From Tatumella saanichensis (GTDB taxonomy: Bacteria > Pseudomonadota > Gammaproteobacteria > Enterobacterales > Enterobacteriaceae), in contig NZ_ATMI01000005.1 of NCBI RefSeq assembly GCF_000439375.1, positions 30,733 to 94,732 of the forward strand: a stretch of DNA of 64,000 nt, in the 5' to 3' direction. Made by a program: the position numbers and the translations under genes. Of this stretch, positions 50,823-60,823 are shown one piece after another. How positions within the stretch are numbered: position 1 is the first letter of the stretch; each line of letters starts with the position of its first letter. Under the pieces are notes generated by a model, which did no database searches, was not told the DNA's origin, and was given only the letters and a program-made list of their open reading frames with translations.

Positions 50823-53105
50823 ATGACTGAACTTAATGAAAAAATGGCCCAGGCTTGGCAGGGATTTACTGCCGGTGACTGGCAGAATAGCATTAATGTC
50901 CGCGATTTTATTCAGGCCAACTACAGCCCTTATGAGGGGGATGAATCCTTCCTCAGTCAAGCGACCCCAGCCACCAGCCAGTTGTGGGAACAGGTTATGG
51001 AAGGGATCAAAACCGAAAACCGTACCCATGCGCCGGTGGATTTTGATACGGATCTGGCCTCAACCATTACCTCTCATGACGCCGGATATATCGACAAATC
51101 CCTAGAGAAAATCGTTGGCTTACAGACCGATGCACCGCTGAAACGCGCACTGATCCCCTACGGTGGTATCCGTATGGTGGAAGGTTCTTGCCAAGTTTAC
51201 GGCCGTGAATTAGATCCAGCACTGAAGAAAATCTTTACCGAATACCGTAAAACGCATAACCAAGGTGTGTTTGATGTCTATACCCCGGACATTATGCGCT
51301 GCCGTAAATCAGGGATCCTGACCGGCCTGCCTGACGCCTACGGACGTGGCCGTATTATCGGCGATTATCGTCGCGTGGCCCTGTACGGTATCGATCAACT
51401 GATGAAAGATAAACTGGCACAGTTCACCTCCTTACAGCAGGATCTGGAGCAGGGTAATGATCTCGAAGGGATCATTCGTCTACGTGAAGAGATTGCTGAC
51501 CAGTATCAAGCGCTGAAGGACATGAAAATCATGGCCAGTCGTTATGGTTGTGATATTTCAGGCCCAGCCACCAACGCCCGTGAAGCGGTTCAGTGGACCT
51601 ATTTCGGTTACTTGGCGGCAGTCAAATCGCAGAACGGGGCCGCTATGTCTTTCGGCCGCGTCTCCACGTTCCTGGATATCTATATTGACCGTGATATTAA
51701 CGCCGGTACCTTGAACGAAGAACAGGCCCAGGAGCTTATCGACCACTTAGTCATGAAACTGCGGATGGTACGCTTCCTGCGTACCCCAGAATACGACGAG
51801 CTGTTTTCCGGTGACCCTATCTGGGCCACCGAATCGCTGGCCGGTATGGGCCTAGATGGACGGACACTGGTGACCAAAAATACCTTCCGCTTCCTGAATA
51901 CCCTGTACACTATGGGTCCTTCTCCGGAACCGAACATGACCATTCTCTGGTCTGAACAGTTACCGCTGAATTTCAAAAAGTATGCCGCCAAGGTCTCCAT
52001 TGATACCTCGTCGCTACAGTATGAGAACGATGATCTGATGCGCCCTGATTTCAACAGCGATGACTATGCTATTGCCTGTTGTGTCAGCCCGATGATTGTC
52101 GGTAAACAAATGCAGTTCTTCGGCGCACGGGCCAACCTTGCCAAAACCATGCTGTATGCGATTAACGGCGGTATTGATGAGAAACTGAAAATTCAGGTCG
52201 GACCAAAACAGGCACCGATAACCGACGAAGTGCTGGATTTCGATACAGTGATGGCACGGATGGATCATTTTATGGACTGGCTGGCCACTCAGTATGTAAC
52301 AGCCCTCAATGTCATTCATTATATGCACGATAAATACAGCTATGAAGCGGCGCTGATGGCACTGCATGATCGTGATGTCTATCGTACTATGGCTTGCGGT
52401 ATCGCCGGGTTATCGGTGGCGGCGGACTCGCTGTCGGCCATTAAATATGCCACCGTTAAACCAATCCGTGACGAAAACGGACTGGCTATTGACTTTGAAA
52501 TTGAAGGGGAATATCCGCAGTTCGGCAATAATGATGCACGGGTCGATGAACTGGCCTGCGATCTGGTTGAACGCTTTATGAAAAAAATACAGAAGCTGAA
52601 AACTTACCGTAATGCGGTCCCGACTCAGTCGGTACTGACCATCACCTCTAACGTGGTGTACGGTAAGAAAACCGGTAACACCCCAGATGGTCGTCGCGCC
52701 GGTGCCCCCTTCGGTCCTGGTGCTAACCCAATGCATGGCCGTGATCAAAAAGGTGCTGTGGCGTCCCTAACCTCAGTGGCCAAACTGCCGTTTGCTTACG
52801 CCAAGGACGGGATCTCTTATACCTTCTCCATCGTCCCAAATGCGCTAGGCAAAGACGATGAAGTGCGTAAAGCCAACCTTGCCGGGCTGATGGATGGCTA
52901 TTTCCATCATGAGGCCACAATCGAAGGTGGACAACATCTGAACGTCAATGTCATGAACCGCGAAATGCTGCTGGATGCGATGGATAACCCAGAGAAATAT
53001 CCGCAGTTAACCATTCGCGTCTCTGGGTATGCGGTACGCTTTAATTCGCTGACCAAAGAACAGCAAAAGGATGTGATCACCCGTACCTTTACTCACGCTC
53101 TTTAA
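50823..53105 (+). CDS. pflB: Formate acetyltransferase (pyruvate formate-lyase) PflB
   Basis: The 760-residue glycyl-radical enzyme converts pyruvate and CoA to acetyl-CoA and formate in fermentation. The catalytic Cys pair is in [10 protein letters not shown] (about residues 419-420) and the radical Gly in [10 protein letters not shown] (about residue 735). Length equals E. coli PflB. An AAGGCAGG ribosome binding site precedes the ATG. Downstream, a hairpin separates it from its activase gene pflA. Confidence 0.98.
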   Translation: MTELNEKMAQAWQGFTAGDWQNSINVRDFIQANYSPYEGDESFLSQATPATSQLWEQVMEGIKTENRTHAPVDFDTDLASTITSHDAGYIDKSLEKIVGLQTDAPLKRALIPYGGIRMVEGSCQVYGRELDPALKKIFTEYRKTHNQGVFDVYTPDIMRCRKSGILTGLPDAYGRGRIIGDYRRVALYGIDQLMKDKLAQFTSLQQDLEQGNDLEGIIRLREEIADQYQALKDMKIMASRYGCDISGPATNAREAVQWTYFGYLAAVKSQNGAAMSFGRVSTFLDIYIDRDINAGTLNEEQAQELIDHLVMKLRMVRFLRTPEYDELFSGDPIWATESLAGMGLDGRTLVTKNTFRFLNTLYTMGPSPEPNMTILWSEQLPLNFKKYAAKVSIDTSSLQYENDDLMRPDFNSDDYAIACCVSPMIVGKQMQFFGARANLAKTMLYAINGGIDEKLKIQVGPKQAPITDEVLDFDTVMARMDHFMDWLATQYVTALNVIHYMHDKYSYEAALMALHDRDVYRTMACGIAGLSVAADSLSAIKYATVKPIRDENGLAIDFEIEGEYPQFGNNDARVDELACDLVERFMKKIQKLKTYRNAVPTQSVLTITSNVVYGKKTGNTPDGRRAGAPFGPGANPMHGRDQKGAVASLTSVAKLPFAYAKDGISYTFSIVPNALGKDDEVRKANLAGLMDGYFHHEATIEGGQHLNVNVMNREMLLDAMDNPEKYPQLTIRVSGYAVRFNSLTKEQQKDVITRTFTHAL

Positions 53106-53127
53106 ATAATACCCATGGCTACCCTCT

Positions 53128-53150
53128 CAGGCTCCGTTTAACGGAGCCTG
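53128..53150 (+). terminator. Hairpin between pflB and pflA
   Basis: A 10-bp perfect stem caggctccgt / acggagcctg has a 3-nt loop but no long T run (attaatctga). It could be a weak terminator or an mRNA 3'-end stabiliser that keeps pflA far below pflB. Confidence 0.55.
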
Positions 53151-53250
53151 ATTAATCTGAAGAGTTAATACGGTGAGTAGTGTGCTCACCATTTTTCAGT
53201 CCATTTCAACCGGCCTGCCTGTTGCAGTTGCCCATCCGGAGGAAACCAGA

Positions 53251-53991
53251 ATGTCAGTGACTGGTCATATCCATTCGATTGAATCCTGCGGCACCGTAGA
53301 TGGTCCGGGGATTCGTTATATTGTCTTTTTCCAAGGTTGCTTGCTTCGCTGCCTGTATTGCCATAACCGGGATACCTGGGATACCCATGGTGGTCAGGAA
53401 ATCACGGTGCAGAGGCTAATGGACGAGATGCTTTCCTACCGCCATTTTATTACCGCTTCTGGTGGTGGTGTCACCGCATCAGGGGGAGAGGCTATCTTAC
53501 AAGCGGAGTTTGTCAGAGACTGGTTTCGTGCCTGTAAAGCGGCGGGCGTTGAGACCTGTCTCGATACCAATGGTTTTGTGCGCCGCTATGATGCCGTCAT
53601 CGATGAGCTATTGGAGGTGACTGACCTGGTGATGCTAGACCTGAAACAGATCAATGATGATGTTCACCAGAAACTGACCGGTGTACCCAATCATCGAATG
53701 CTAGACTTTGCTCGTTATCTACAGCGTATCGGTAAACGCACCTGGATCCGCTATGTGATCGTTCCGGGGTATACCGATGATGAAGCCTCTGCTCGCCAGT
53801 TGGCCGAATTCACCCGTGGTATGTCTAACATCGAGAAGATTGAACTGTTGCCTTATCATGAATTGGGTAAACATAAATGGCAGGCAATGGGAGAAACCTA
53901 TCAACTGGACGGGGTCAAACCGCCACCAAAAGAGACCATGGAGCGGCTGAAAAACCTTATTGCCAGCTATGGACATAAGGTCGTCTACTGA
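53251..53991 (+). CDS. pflA: Pyruvate formate-lyase 1 activating enzyme PflA
   Basis: The 246-residue radical-SAM enzyme has CX3CX2C cluster ligands at Cys30, Cys34 and Cys37 ([13 protein letters not shown]) and the SAM-binding GG motif [12 protein letters not shown]. It abstracts hydrogen from the radical glycine of PflB. I chose the ATG at 53251 because CCGGAGGAAACC lies directly upstream and [20 protein letters not shown] lines up with E. coli PflA (246). An in-frame GTG at 53173 would add 26 unconserved residues. Confidence 0.97.
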   Translation: MSVTGHIHSIESCGTVDGPGIRYIVFFQGCLLRCLYCHNRDTWDTHGGQEITVQRLMDEMLSYRHFITASGGGVTASGGEAILQAEFVRDWFRACKAAGVETCLDTNGFVRRYDAVIDELLEVTDLVMLDLKQINDDVHQKLTGVPNHRMLDFARYLQRIGKRTWIRYVIVPGYTDDEASARQLAEFTRGMSNIEKIELLPYHELGKHKWQAMGETYQLDGVKPPPKETMERLKNLIASYGHKVVY

Positions 53992-54058
53992 TAATAAAGG
54001 GCCACTAGGCCCTTCATTATTTAGAATTTAGACGCTGTGCTTGAGTTAGACGCTGAAC

Positions 54059-55210
54059 TCAGGCGTGGGCCAACGGTGTCTCTTGATGATGAGTCTTACG
54101 CAGCAGCATCAGCAGATAAGCAAAAGAAACAGCACCAATAGCGGTAAACAAGACTCGGTCAGAAAAGTGCTCCATCAACAATGAAATCAGTAATGGCCCG
54201 AGTAGGCTGCCGGCGGTATAACTCAGTAATAAGGTCTGATTCATAGTAATCAGTTCATGATGAGCGACCTTTTCACACGCCCAGGACATCGCCACCGGAT
54301 ACAGCGTAAAACAGGCAGTTCCCAGCAGAAATAATGCAGGGACCATCGCCATCTGCGTCAGCATCGCCATCGCCCCCAAGATCACCATAAAGACCTGTAC
54401 TCGCAAGACCAACAGACGACCAAAACGGTCTGCCAGACGACCTACTGGCCACTGTCCCAGAATAGCCGCGCTGACCAGCAATGCCATCCAATAACCGACC
54501 TGAGCATCACTCATTCCCTGATGGGACAGATATAGCGGCAATAGACCGTATAAACAACCGAGCAGTATGCCAGAGAGAATACAGCCGTTAATGCCAATTC
54601 TTGAGCTGTGGCGGGTGAGCATCTCACGGATAGCTGGGTGGCTACCATTCTCTGGTCCCTGAGGTGCAGACACTTTGGCGAACAGCAACGGCACAATCGC
54701 GACTAAGATACACAACGTCATCAACGGAACGATATGTTGAACGTCATCGGCGAAGGCACTGATCATCAGTTGTCCGGCAACAGTGCCGAGATAATAGACA
54801 ATCATATAAGCGGCCAGCAGTGCTCCTCGATTAGCTCGGGTTCCCGCACACAATAGCGCACTCTCTACTACCACCCAGATAATGGCACAGCCGCTGCCGG
54901 CCAGAAAACGCCACAGCACCCAACCGCTGAAACCGCCACTGAGTAATAGCGCCGCTGTAGCGACGGCAAAAATGACCGCTGCCAGAAAATAGCTGCGGCT
55001 AAATCCTAGAGAGTGGATAACTTTTCCGGCCAGAAAAATCCCCAATAAATTTCCCGCAAAAAATGCCGAGCTTACAGTACCGGCCTGCCAGGTCGCATAA
55101 TGTTCGTGGGCTAGCCATAAAGGCACCAAGGTATTTAATACCGCGATGGCGATAGTTAATAACAGTAAACCAGAGAGTAGCAGCAATACCGGACGGGACC
55201 ATGAAGACAT
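54059..55210 (-). CDS. ycaD: Major facilitator superfamily transporter YcaD
   Basis: The 383-residue protein has twelve predicted transmembrane helices and MFS loop motifs, including [14 protein letters not shown] after helix 8. It matches E. coli YcaD (382) in length and sequence feel ([20 protein letters not shown] at the N-terminus). The substrate is unknown. The start at 55210 (MSSWSRP) is by homology, with a poor Shine-Dalgarno; a longer in-frame start lies at 55273. Convergent with pflA. Confidence 0.88.
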   Translation of the reverse strand: MSSWSRPVLLLLSGLLLLTIAIAVLNTLVPLWLAHEHYATWQAGTVSSAFFAGNLLGIFLAGKVIHSLGFSRSYFLAAVIFAVATAALLLSGGFSGWVLWRFLAGSGCAIIWVVVESALLCAGTRANRGALLAAYMIVYYLGTVAGQLMISAFADDVQHIVPLMTLCILVAIVPLLFAKVSAPQGPENGSHPAIREMLTRHSSRIGINGCILSGILLGCLYGLLPLYLSHQGMSDAQVGYWMALLVSAAILGQWPVGRLADRFGRLLVLRVQVFMVILGAMAMLTQMAMVPALFLLGTACFTLYPVAMSWACEKVAHHELITMNQTLLLSYTAGSLLGPLLISLLMEHFSDRVLFTAIGAVSFAYLLMLLRKTHHQETPLAHA

Positions 55211-55430
55211 AGTCTGAAAACCATTGAGCGAAAATAATTGCGCGCATAATGGCACCGGAAAAATTAAAGTCAATCGGCAAAAAATAGCAGAGCATTTTTT
55301 GTGTGAGGAGGCAGGAAAGGTGACTTCTTTTAGGTTGAGAAATATCCACCTAATAACGAATTATCAGGCTTAAGAAAGCGATACAGCCTGAGATTAGGCT
55401 ATCGTCGTTTATATAATAGTCCATTATCAA
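55211..55430. other. Intergenic stretch between ycaD and the csuE-like gene
   Basis: No gene was found. A short hairpin agcct-gagatt-aggct near 55385-55400 and an AT-rich segment (tttatataatag, 55410-55421) are present. It marks the right border of the accessory stretch that ends at serS. Confidence 0.5.
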
Positions 55431-56423
55431 TCAGTAATTTATAGTAACCCGATTCATCCCGTTATCGGTATAACTGCCTGCCGGAGGCCAGTCCTGGTTT
55501 GGTACCATGCCATAAACTGTTAGACTTTTAGTCGTATCATTACCAATATTCACCGTTTCAATATTACTCGAATTCCATACTTGTGTATGTGAGGCATCTT
55601 GGTACAACTGATAAGGGATACAGTTACTCCCAGAAGCGTCACACATATTTCTCAAAGATTGTTGACTGTGTAGACCATTGCCAAGTGCTACCGAGAAAGT
55701 CGTGTTGACGGGACAACTGATGGTGACCGTTACCGTAGCGGTACCGCCCAATTGAGCAGAATTAACCGGACTTAACTCACCGAAACTCATATTACTGACC
55801 TGATCAATCGCACAACCGTTCTTTACCGTGGCGCTGGCCATAGCACCGTCGGTAATAGTAAAACTCTGGGTCGCAGGCATGGCGGCACAGGAAGGCAGTT
55901 GGCCAGATGTGCTGGCATAAGCGTATTTCACCCTATAACCCCCGAAGTTATAGTTGTAATAGTCATAAGCCATCAACTTGTTCTGTCCTGACAACACCCG
56001 ACCAATCAGTGTGACAATCGAGGCCTCGGAACCGGCACCGGAATTTCCCCAACCAGGCACCACCAAATCCAGTTGTGAATAGCTGGCACTGTTGGCACTT
56101 AATGGCGTATCGGGGTTATCCGAAGGGTAGAGATTAAAATAAAGTGGATATCCAGAAACGCCATTAGGATTCATGACCAGGGGAGCGTTGCTGGTATTTA
56201 AATTCAAGCACAGGCGAAAGTATTTAGTCTCAGAACTATAATTATTGCATCCCAACGTAATACTGCTGGTCGTCGAGGCACTCTGCCCCGCCGTAACCGT
56301 GCCGAAATTATAGCTAGTTCCGGCCTTCCAGTAAGAGCAGCCGGTATCAGCAGAGGCCGTTGCCGAGTAACCCCACCCGGCAAGGGTGATCACTGCGAAG
56401 AATAAAACTCTGATTACTGACAT
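55431..56423 (-). CDS. Spore coat U domain protein, CsuE-like pilus tip subunit (orphan)
   Basis: The 330-residue secreted protein has a signal peptide MSVIRVLFFAVITLAGWGYSATASA, cleaved before DTGCSYW. Two spore-coat-U (SCPU) domains follow, at about 28-185 and 198-330. Each is introduced by a Cys-containing strand and a FG(T/E) segment (TSYNFGTVTAGQSAS; CAIDQVSNMSFGELSPV). It ends in a beta strand NRVTINY typical of archaic (Csu-type) chaperone-usher subunits. The two-domain layout fits the tip adhesin CsuE. The 5' end overlaps an usher remnant by 10 bases, so it was once the last gene of a pilus operon. No chaperone, intact usher or pilin remains in the window, so it is probably not assembled or expressed as before. 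Confidence 0.8.
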   Translation of the reverse strand: MSVIRVLFFAVITLAGWGYSATASADTGCSYWKAGTSYNFGTVTAGQSASTTSSITLGCNNYSSETKYFRLCLNLNTSNAPLVMNPNGVSGYPLYFNLYPSDNPDTPLSANSASYSQLDLVVPGWGNSGAGSEASIVTLIGRVLSGQNKLMAYDYYNYNFGGYRVKYAYASTSGQLPSCAAMPATQSFTITDGAMASATVKNGCAIDQVSNMSFGELSPVNSAQLGGTATVTVTISCPVNTTFSVALGNGLHSQQSLRNMCDASGSNCIPYQLYQDASHTQVWNSSNIETVNIGNDTTKSLTVYGMVPNQDWPPAGSYTDNGMNRVTINY

Positions 56424-56639
56424 ACTGCCTCCGTTTGTACAGTTGCTTGCCTTCCTGGTAACCGGTCCGGTAACCGGATCTGACAGTCCCCATTAGGTTG
56501 ATGAACTATCACGGTGCCCTTTTCAGGAGGATCCTCGAGATAAATCTGCCCACCATAGCCCACCAAAGTATTGGCCGTCCCTTTCTCTGGGCGGGTACCC
56601 TGTGCAGTCTTCACCGTCACAGGCGCCGCAAAGGAGAGA
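56414..56639 (-). pseudogene. 3' remnant of a chaperone-usher outer-membrane usher (CsuD-like)
   Basis: About 75 codons remain: FAAPVTV, then LVGYGGQIYLEDPPEKGTV, then GDCQIRLPDRLPG. These are the C-terminal plug-side domain of PapC/FimD/CsuD ushers (a GxxGQxYL strand followed by a Cys-containing strand). The rest of the ~800-residue protein is gone. Upstream the reading frame continues, by chance in frame, into transposase sequence of the IS4 fragment at about 56640. It overlaps the csuE-like start by 10 bases, the arrangement of an intact operon. Confidence 0.75.
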
Positions 56640-57168
56640 CTGCCAAAGATCACACCTGATAACAGGTGGCTCGTGACCTCCATCTGGTAGACCACCCGTA
56701 ATGGTGACCAGCCAGAGTTAGCGTATTAATTAGCTGTGCGAGCGAATGTACCATCGTTTTACGGCGTATCCGGCGTTCTCCATAGCATCCCGTCGACCGC
56801 CATTAGCGTGAGACCACTCCAATGCGACAGTGCGTTTTTTCAAACCATAGCTGTCGGGTCTTTTAAAAAATCAAGTGTACAGCCTCAGCGCCAAGGCGCT
56901 GCCTAGCCCGCATGACCGCGCGGGGTGCGACAAAGGAGCGTTTACCGGGTAAGACGATATCGAGGTGTGAGACGAGCTGGTTCATAGACGGTGAACGGAA
57001 GAGTGCCATGCCGGTGACAGCCCAGACCATCATTTCGATAGGTAGGCGACGTTTTCGCACGGTGGCAACACCAGTATCAGCCAGGCTTTAGTCAATGAGT
57101 TCGGGTGCAAGCAGGTCAGAAAGCGCTGAGAACTTAAGAATGGCATCAAGGGCCTGACTGAGTTACAT
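56640..57168 (-). pseudogene. IS4-family transposase, N-terminal fragment with five in-frame TAA codons
   Basis: Reading from ATG at 57168 gives the IS4 N-terminal domain (LSQALDAILKFSALSDLLAP, then VRKRRLPIEMMVWAVTGMALF and RARQRLGAEAVHLIF). After a frameshift near 56822 it continues into the DDE core start LTLMAVDGMLWRTPDTP, which carries the first catalytic Asp, and ends QMEVTSHLLSG. TAA codons interrupt it at 57165-57163 (codon 2), 57090-57088, 56865-56863, 56761-56759 and 56728-56726. Flanking residues suggest they replaced Glu or Gln codons. It cannot make a working transposase. Confidence 0.8.
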
Positions 57169-57205
57169 AAAAAAATCCGTAATCTTCCATGGATGATTAC
57201 GGATT
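57169..57205 (-). terminator. IS-borne terminator-like hairpin ahead of the transposase start
   Basis: aatccgtaatc (57174-57184) and gattacggatt (57195-57205) form a perfect 11-bp stem; the loop itself holds the 8-bp palindrome tccatgga. On the minus strand it is followed by seven T and then at once by the transposase ATG. It could stop transcripts arriving from serS. Confidence 0.75.
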
Positions 57206-57240
57206 ATCACACAGCAACCGGATCGTTCAACCGATCATTT

Positions 57241-57262
57241 CTGTCTTAACAGATCGGCATTA
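57241..57262 (-). repeat. Left terminal inverted repeat of the IS4-family remnant
   Basis: The minus strand reads TAATGCCGATCTGTTAAGACAG at the junction with serS-flanking sequence. The start ATGCCGATC and a following TTAAG are typical of IS4-group ends. No partner repeat was found on the other side. Confidence 0.65.
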
Positions 57263-57299
57263 GCCACAGCGGGCAGGTTTTTAATCTTTTGAGCATTGA

Positions 57300-58610
<1,311 letters not shown>

Positions 58611-58686
58611 TTATTGAGATGAAATATCGTCGGGAGAAATCCACAAAACGAAGTGTAACACTGCTCACCTTACCGTAATGTCTAGA

Positions 58687-60030
58687 TCAGCGGTAGCGTT
58701 TTATCTGGCTATTGTGATCCTGTTCGGCCAGCCATTCCAGCTTTTCCGCAATTTTTGTTTCAAGACCACGACTGACTGGTGAATAATAACGCGTGCCGGC
58801 CATTTCCTGGGGAAAATACTCTTCACCGGCAGCATAGCCATGGGGTTCATCATGGGCATAACGATAGCCTTTTTTCAGCCCCATCTCTTTCATCAACCTT
58901 GTCGGGGCATTCCGTAAATGATCGGGCACATCGTAATCAGGAGATTCACGGGCACTCTTCATCGCCGCATTAAATGCCTGATAGACTGCATTACTTTTCG
59001 GTGCGCAGGCAAGATAAACAATGGCTTGGGCAATAGCTCTCTCCCCTTCCGCTGGCCCCACCCGGGTATAACAATCCCAGCCTGCCAGGGCAACCTGCAT
59101 GGCTCGCGGATCAGCATTACCGATATCCTCAGAGGCAATCGCCAGTAGACGACGGGCCACATACAACGGGTCGCCGCCAGCGGTGATAATTCGCGCATAC
59201 CAATAAAGTGCCGCATCCGGCGCCGAACCGCGTACCGACTTATGCAGCGCGGAAATAAGGTCGTAATAGCGGTCCCCTTTATTATCAAAGCGGGCAGAAC
59301 GCTCACCGGCGACCTCCGTCAGCAGGGCCGCGGTCAAATGGCGAACACCGTGACTGTCGGCTGGCGCCATATCCGCCATCATCTCCAAGGTATTCAGGGC
59401 TCGACGCGCATCACCATTAACCAGTTCCGCGATCATTCTACGGGTATCATCCGGTAGACGGAGTTCCTGTCCGCCCAGTCCTCGTTCAGTATCGGCCATC
59501 GCCTGGCTAAGTAGTGCCTCAATATCACTTACGGTCAGCGATTTAAGCAGGTAAACACGGGCACGTGACAGTAGCGCGGAATTTAGCTCGAAAGACGGAT
59601 TTTCGGTGGTCGCGCCGATAAAGGTAATGGTTCCGTCTTCAATATGTGGCAGAAACGCATCCTGCTGACTTTTATTAAAACGGTGGACTTCATCGACAAA
59701 CAAGATAGTACGTTGACCCGCTTGGCGACTTTGTCGGGCACGTTCAATCGCTTCACGGATCTCCTTAACACCCGAGGTCACCGCCGAAATACGCTCAACA
59801 CTGGCGCGGGCATAACCCGCAATAATTTCTGCAAGCGTGGTTTTACCAGTGCCCGGAGGCCCCCAGAGGATCATTGAGTGCAAATGCCCCGCCTCAATGG
59901 CCCGTGGCAAAGGCTTACCCGGTGCCAGCAGATGCTGCTGGCCGCCGTATTCTGCCAAGGTGCGTGGACGCATCCTGGCCGCCAGGGGTTGAAACTGGTT
60001 ATCCGAGAAGTCCAGACTGAGTGTGTCCAC
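58687..60030 (-). CDS. rarA: Replication-associated recombination protein A (RarA/MgsA)
   Basis: The 447-residue clamp-loader-like AAA+ ATPase has Walker [16 protein letters not shown] (about residues 56-70), Walker [22 protein letters not shown] (about 109-129), sensor 1 [14 protein letters not shown], and the C-terminal tetramerisation domain ending [12 protein letters not shown]. RarA acts at stalled replication forks. It begins 7 bases after the lolA stop, in the lolA-rarA-serS run. Confidence 0.97.
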   Translation of the reverse strand: MDTLSLDFSDNQFQPLAARMRPRTLAEYGGQQHLLAPGKPLPRAIEAGHLHSMILWGPPGTGKTTLAEIIAGYARASVERISAVTSGVKEIREAIERARQSRQAGQRTILFVDEVHRFNKSQQDAFLPHIEDGTITFIGATTENPSFELNSALLSRARVYLLKSLTVSDIEALLSQAMADTERGLGGQELRLPDDTRRMIAELVNGDARRALNTLEMMADMAPADSHGVRHLTAALLTEVAGERSARFDNKGDRYYDLISALHKSVRGSAPDAALYWYARIITAGGDPLYVARRLLAIASEDIGNADPRAMQVALAGWDCYTRVGPAEGERAIAQAIVYLACAPKSNAVYQAFNAAMKSARESPDYDVPDHLRNAPTRLMKEMGLKKGYRYAHDEPHGYAAGEEYFPQEMAGTRYYSPVSRGLETKIAEKLEWLAEQDHNSQIKRYR

Positions 60031-60037
60031 TATCGCC

Positions 60038-60649
60038 TCACTGACGCTGGTCGTCGACAGTCACTCCTTTAGGCGGAGTGAAGGTAAATTTATCTGGGCT
60101 GATCGCCCCGTCTTGCTGACTGGTCAGCTGGTAGGCGCTGCGCTGCCCGTCCTGTTCCACCGCACTGAACTGGCGGATTGTCCCGGTCGAGGTCACATTG
60201 ATGGTGAACTGTTTGAGGTTACCGTCGGCACTTTTAGGAGTCAGTTCAAAATTATCTCCCTGTTGTTTTACATTATAGTGCTTCCAGTCAGAAGGCTGAT
60301 TACGGGCGATCAGCATAAAGGGGGTATTGCTGGTGGCATTTTTAAGCCAAGTCGCGGTCACCTGTTCAACAAAAGGGTTATAGAACCACAAGGTTTTACC
60401 GTCAGAAATAAGGGTGCTCTGATCGGGGGCTGTCATCTGCCAGTTGAACAAACTCGGACGTTTGACCCAAAGTTCACCTTTACCGTCCTGAACGTTGTTC
60501 CCGGAACCATCGGTGACTTTTTGGGTGAAGGCCGCATGAAAGCTGGTGACTTTATCCAGACGGGACTGCAGAGACGCCGCATCATCCGCATGGCTGGCCG
60601 CAGAGATCATCAGACTCACAATACCTGTAGCAATCAATAACTTTTTCAT
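60038..60649 (-). CDS. lolA: Outer-membrane lipoprotein carrier protein LolA
   Basis: The 203-residue periplasmic chaperone has the signal peptide [21 protein letters not shown] followed by [20 protein letters not shown]. It accepts lipoproteins from LolCDE and hands them to LolB. Conserved segments are [31 protein letters not shown] and [13 protein letters not shown] near the end. E. coli LolA is the same length. It lies 174 bases after ftsK, beyond a terminator. Confidence 0.97.
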   Translation of the reverse strand: MKKLLIATGIVSLMISAASHADDAASLQSRLDKVTSFHAAFTQKVTDGSGNNVQDGKGELWVKRPSLFNWQMTAPDQSTLISDGKTLWFYNPFVEQVTATWLKNATSNTPFMLIARNQPSDWKHYNVKQQGDNFELTPKSADGNLKQFTINVTSTGTIRQFSAVEQDGQRSAYQLTSQQDGAISPDKFTFTPPKGVTVDDQRQ

Positions 60650-60776
60650 TTTGCATTCTTCCTTATTACTCTATTGCAGCCGATTATTTTCAACCTTAGA
60701 CACTGCCGGTGTGATCCAACAGGAGAAAAACCTGAAATCCTAGGAATACTATGGGGGCAAAAGCTAAGATAAACAA

Positions 60777-60798
60777 CGGGCCGGAGAGTTCCGGCCCG
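60777..60798 (-). terminator. ftsK terminator
   Basis: The stem cgggccgga / tccggcccg has a 4-nt loop; on the minus strand it is followed by ttgtttatctt. It lies 25 bases after the ftsK stop. Confidence 0.8.
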
Positions 60799-60823
60799 AG
60801 TGAAGACAAAGTAAGTTTAGTGA

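Larger units (their letters stand above)
56640..57262 (-). mobile_element. Truncated IS4-family insertion sequence (left end only)
   Basis: The element's outer end is TAATGCCGATCTGTTAAGAC read on the minus strand from 57262, resembling IS4-group terminal inverted repeats. Inside lie a terminator-like hairpin, the transposase start at 57168 and about 175 codons of broken transposase. The right half and right inverted repeat are missing; the sequence jumps directly into usher sequence at about 56640. The outer end lies 37 bases after the serS stop. Confidence 0.78.

Noticed and set aside
53173..53250. 26-codon N-terminal extension of PflA from a GTG
   Set aside because: CCGGAGGAAACC lies just before the ATG at 53251, which gives the exact family length; the extension is not family-like.
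60023..60640. 205-codon open frame on the + strand opposite lolA
   Set aside because: It lies entirely antisense to lolA, has no recognisable domain, and its composition is that expected of a mirrored coding sequence.
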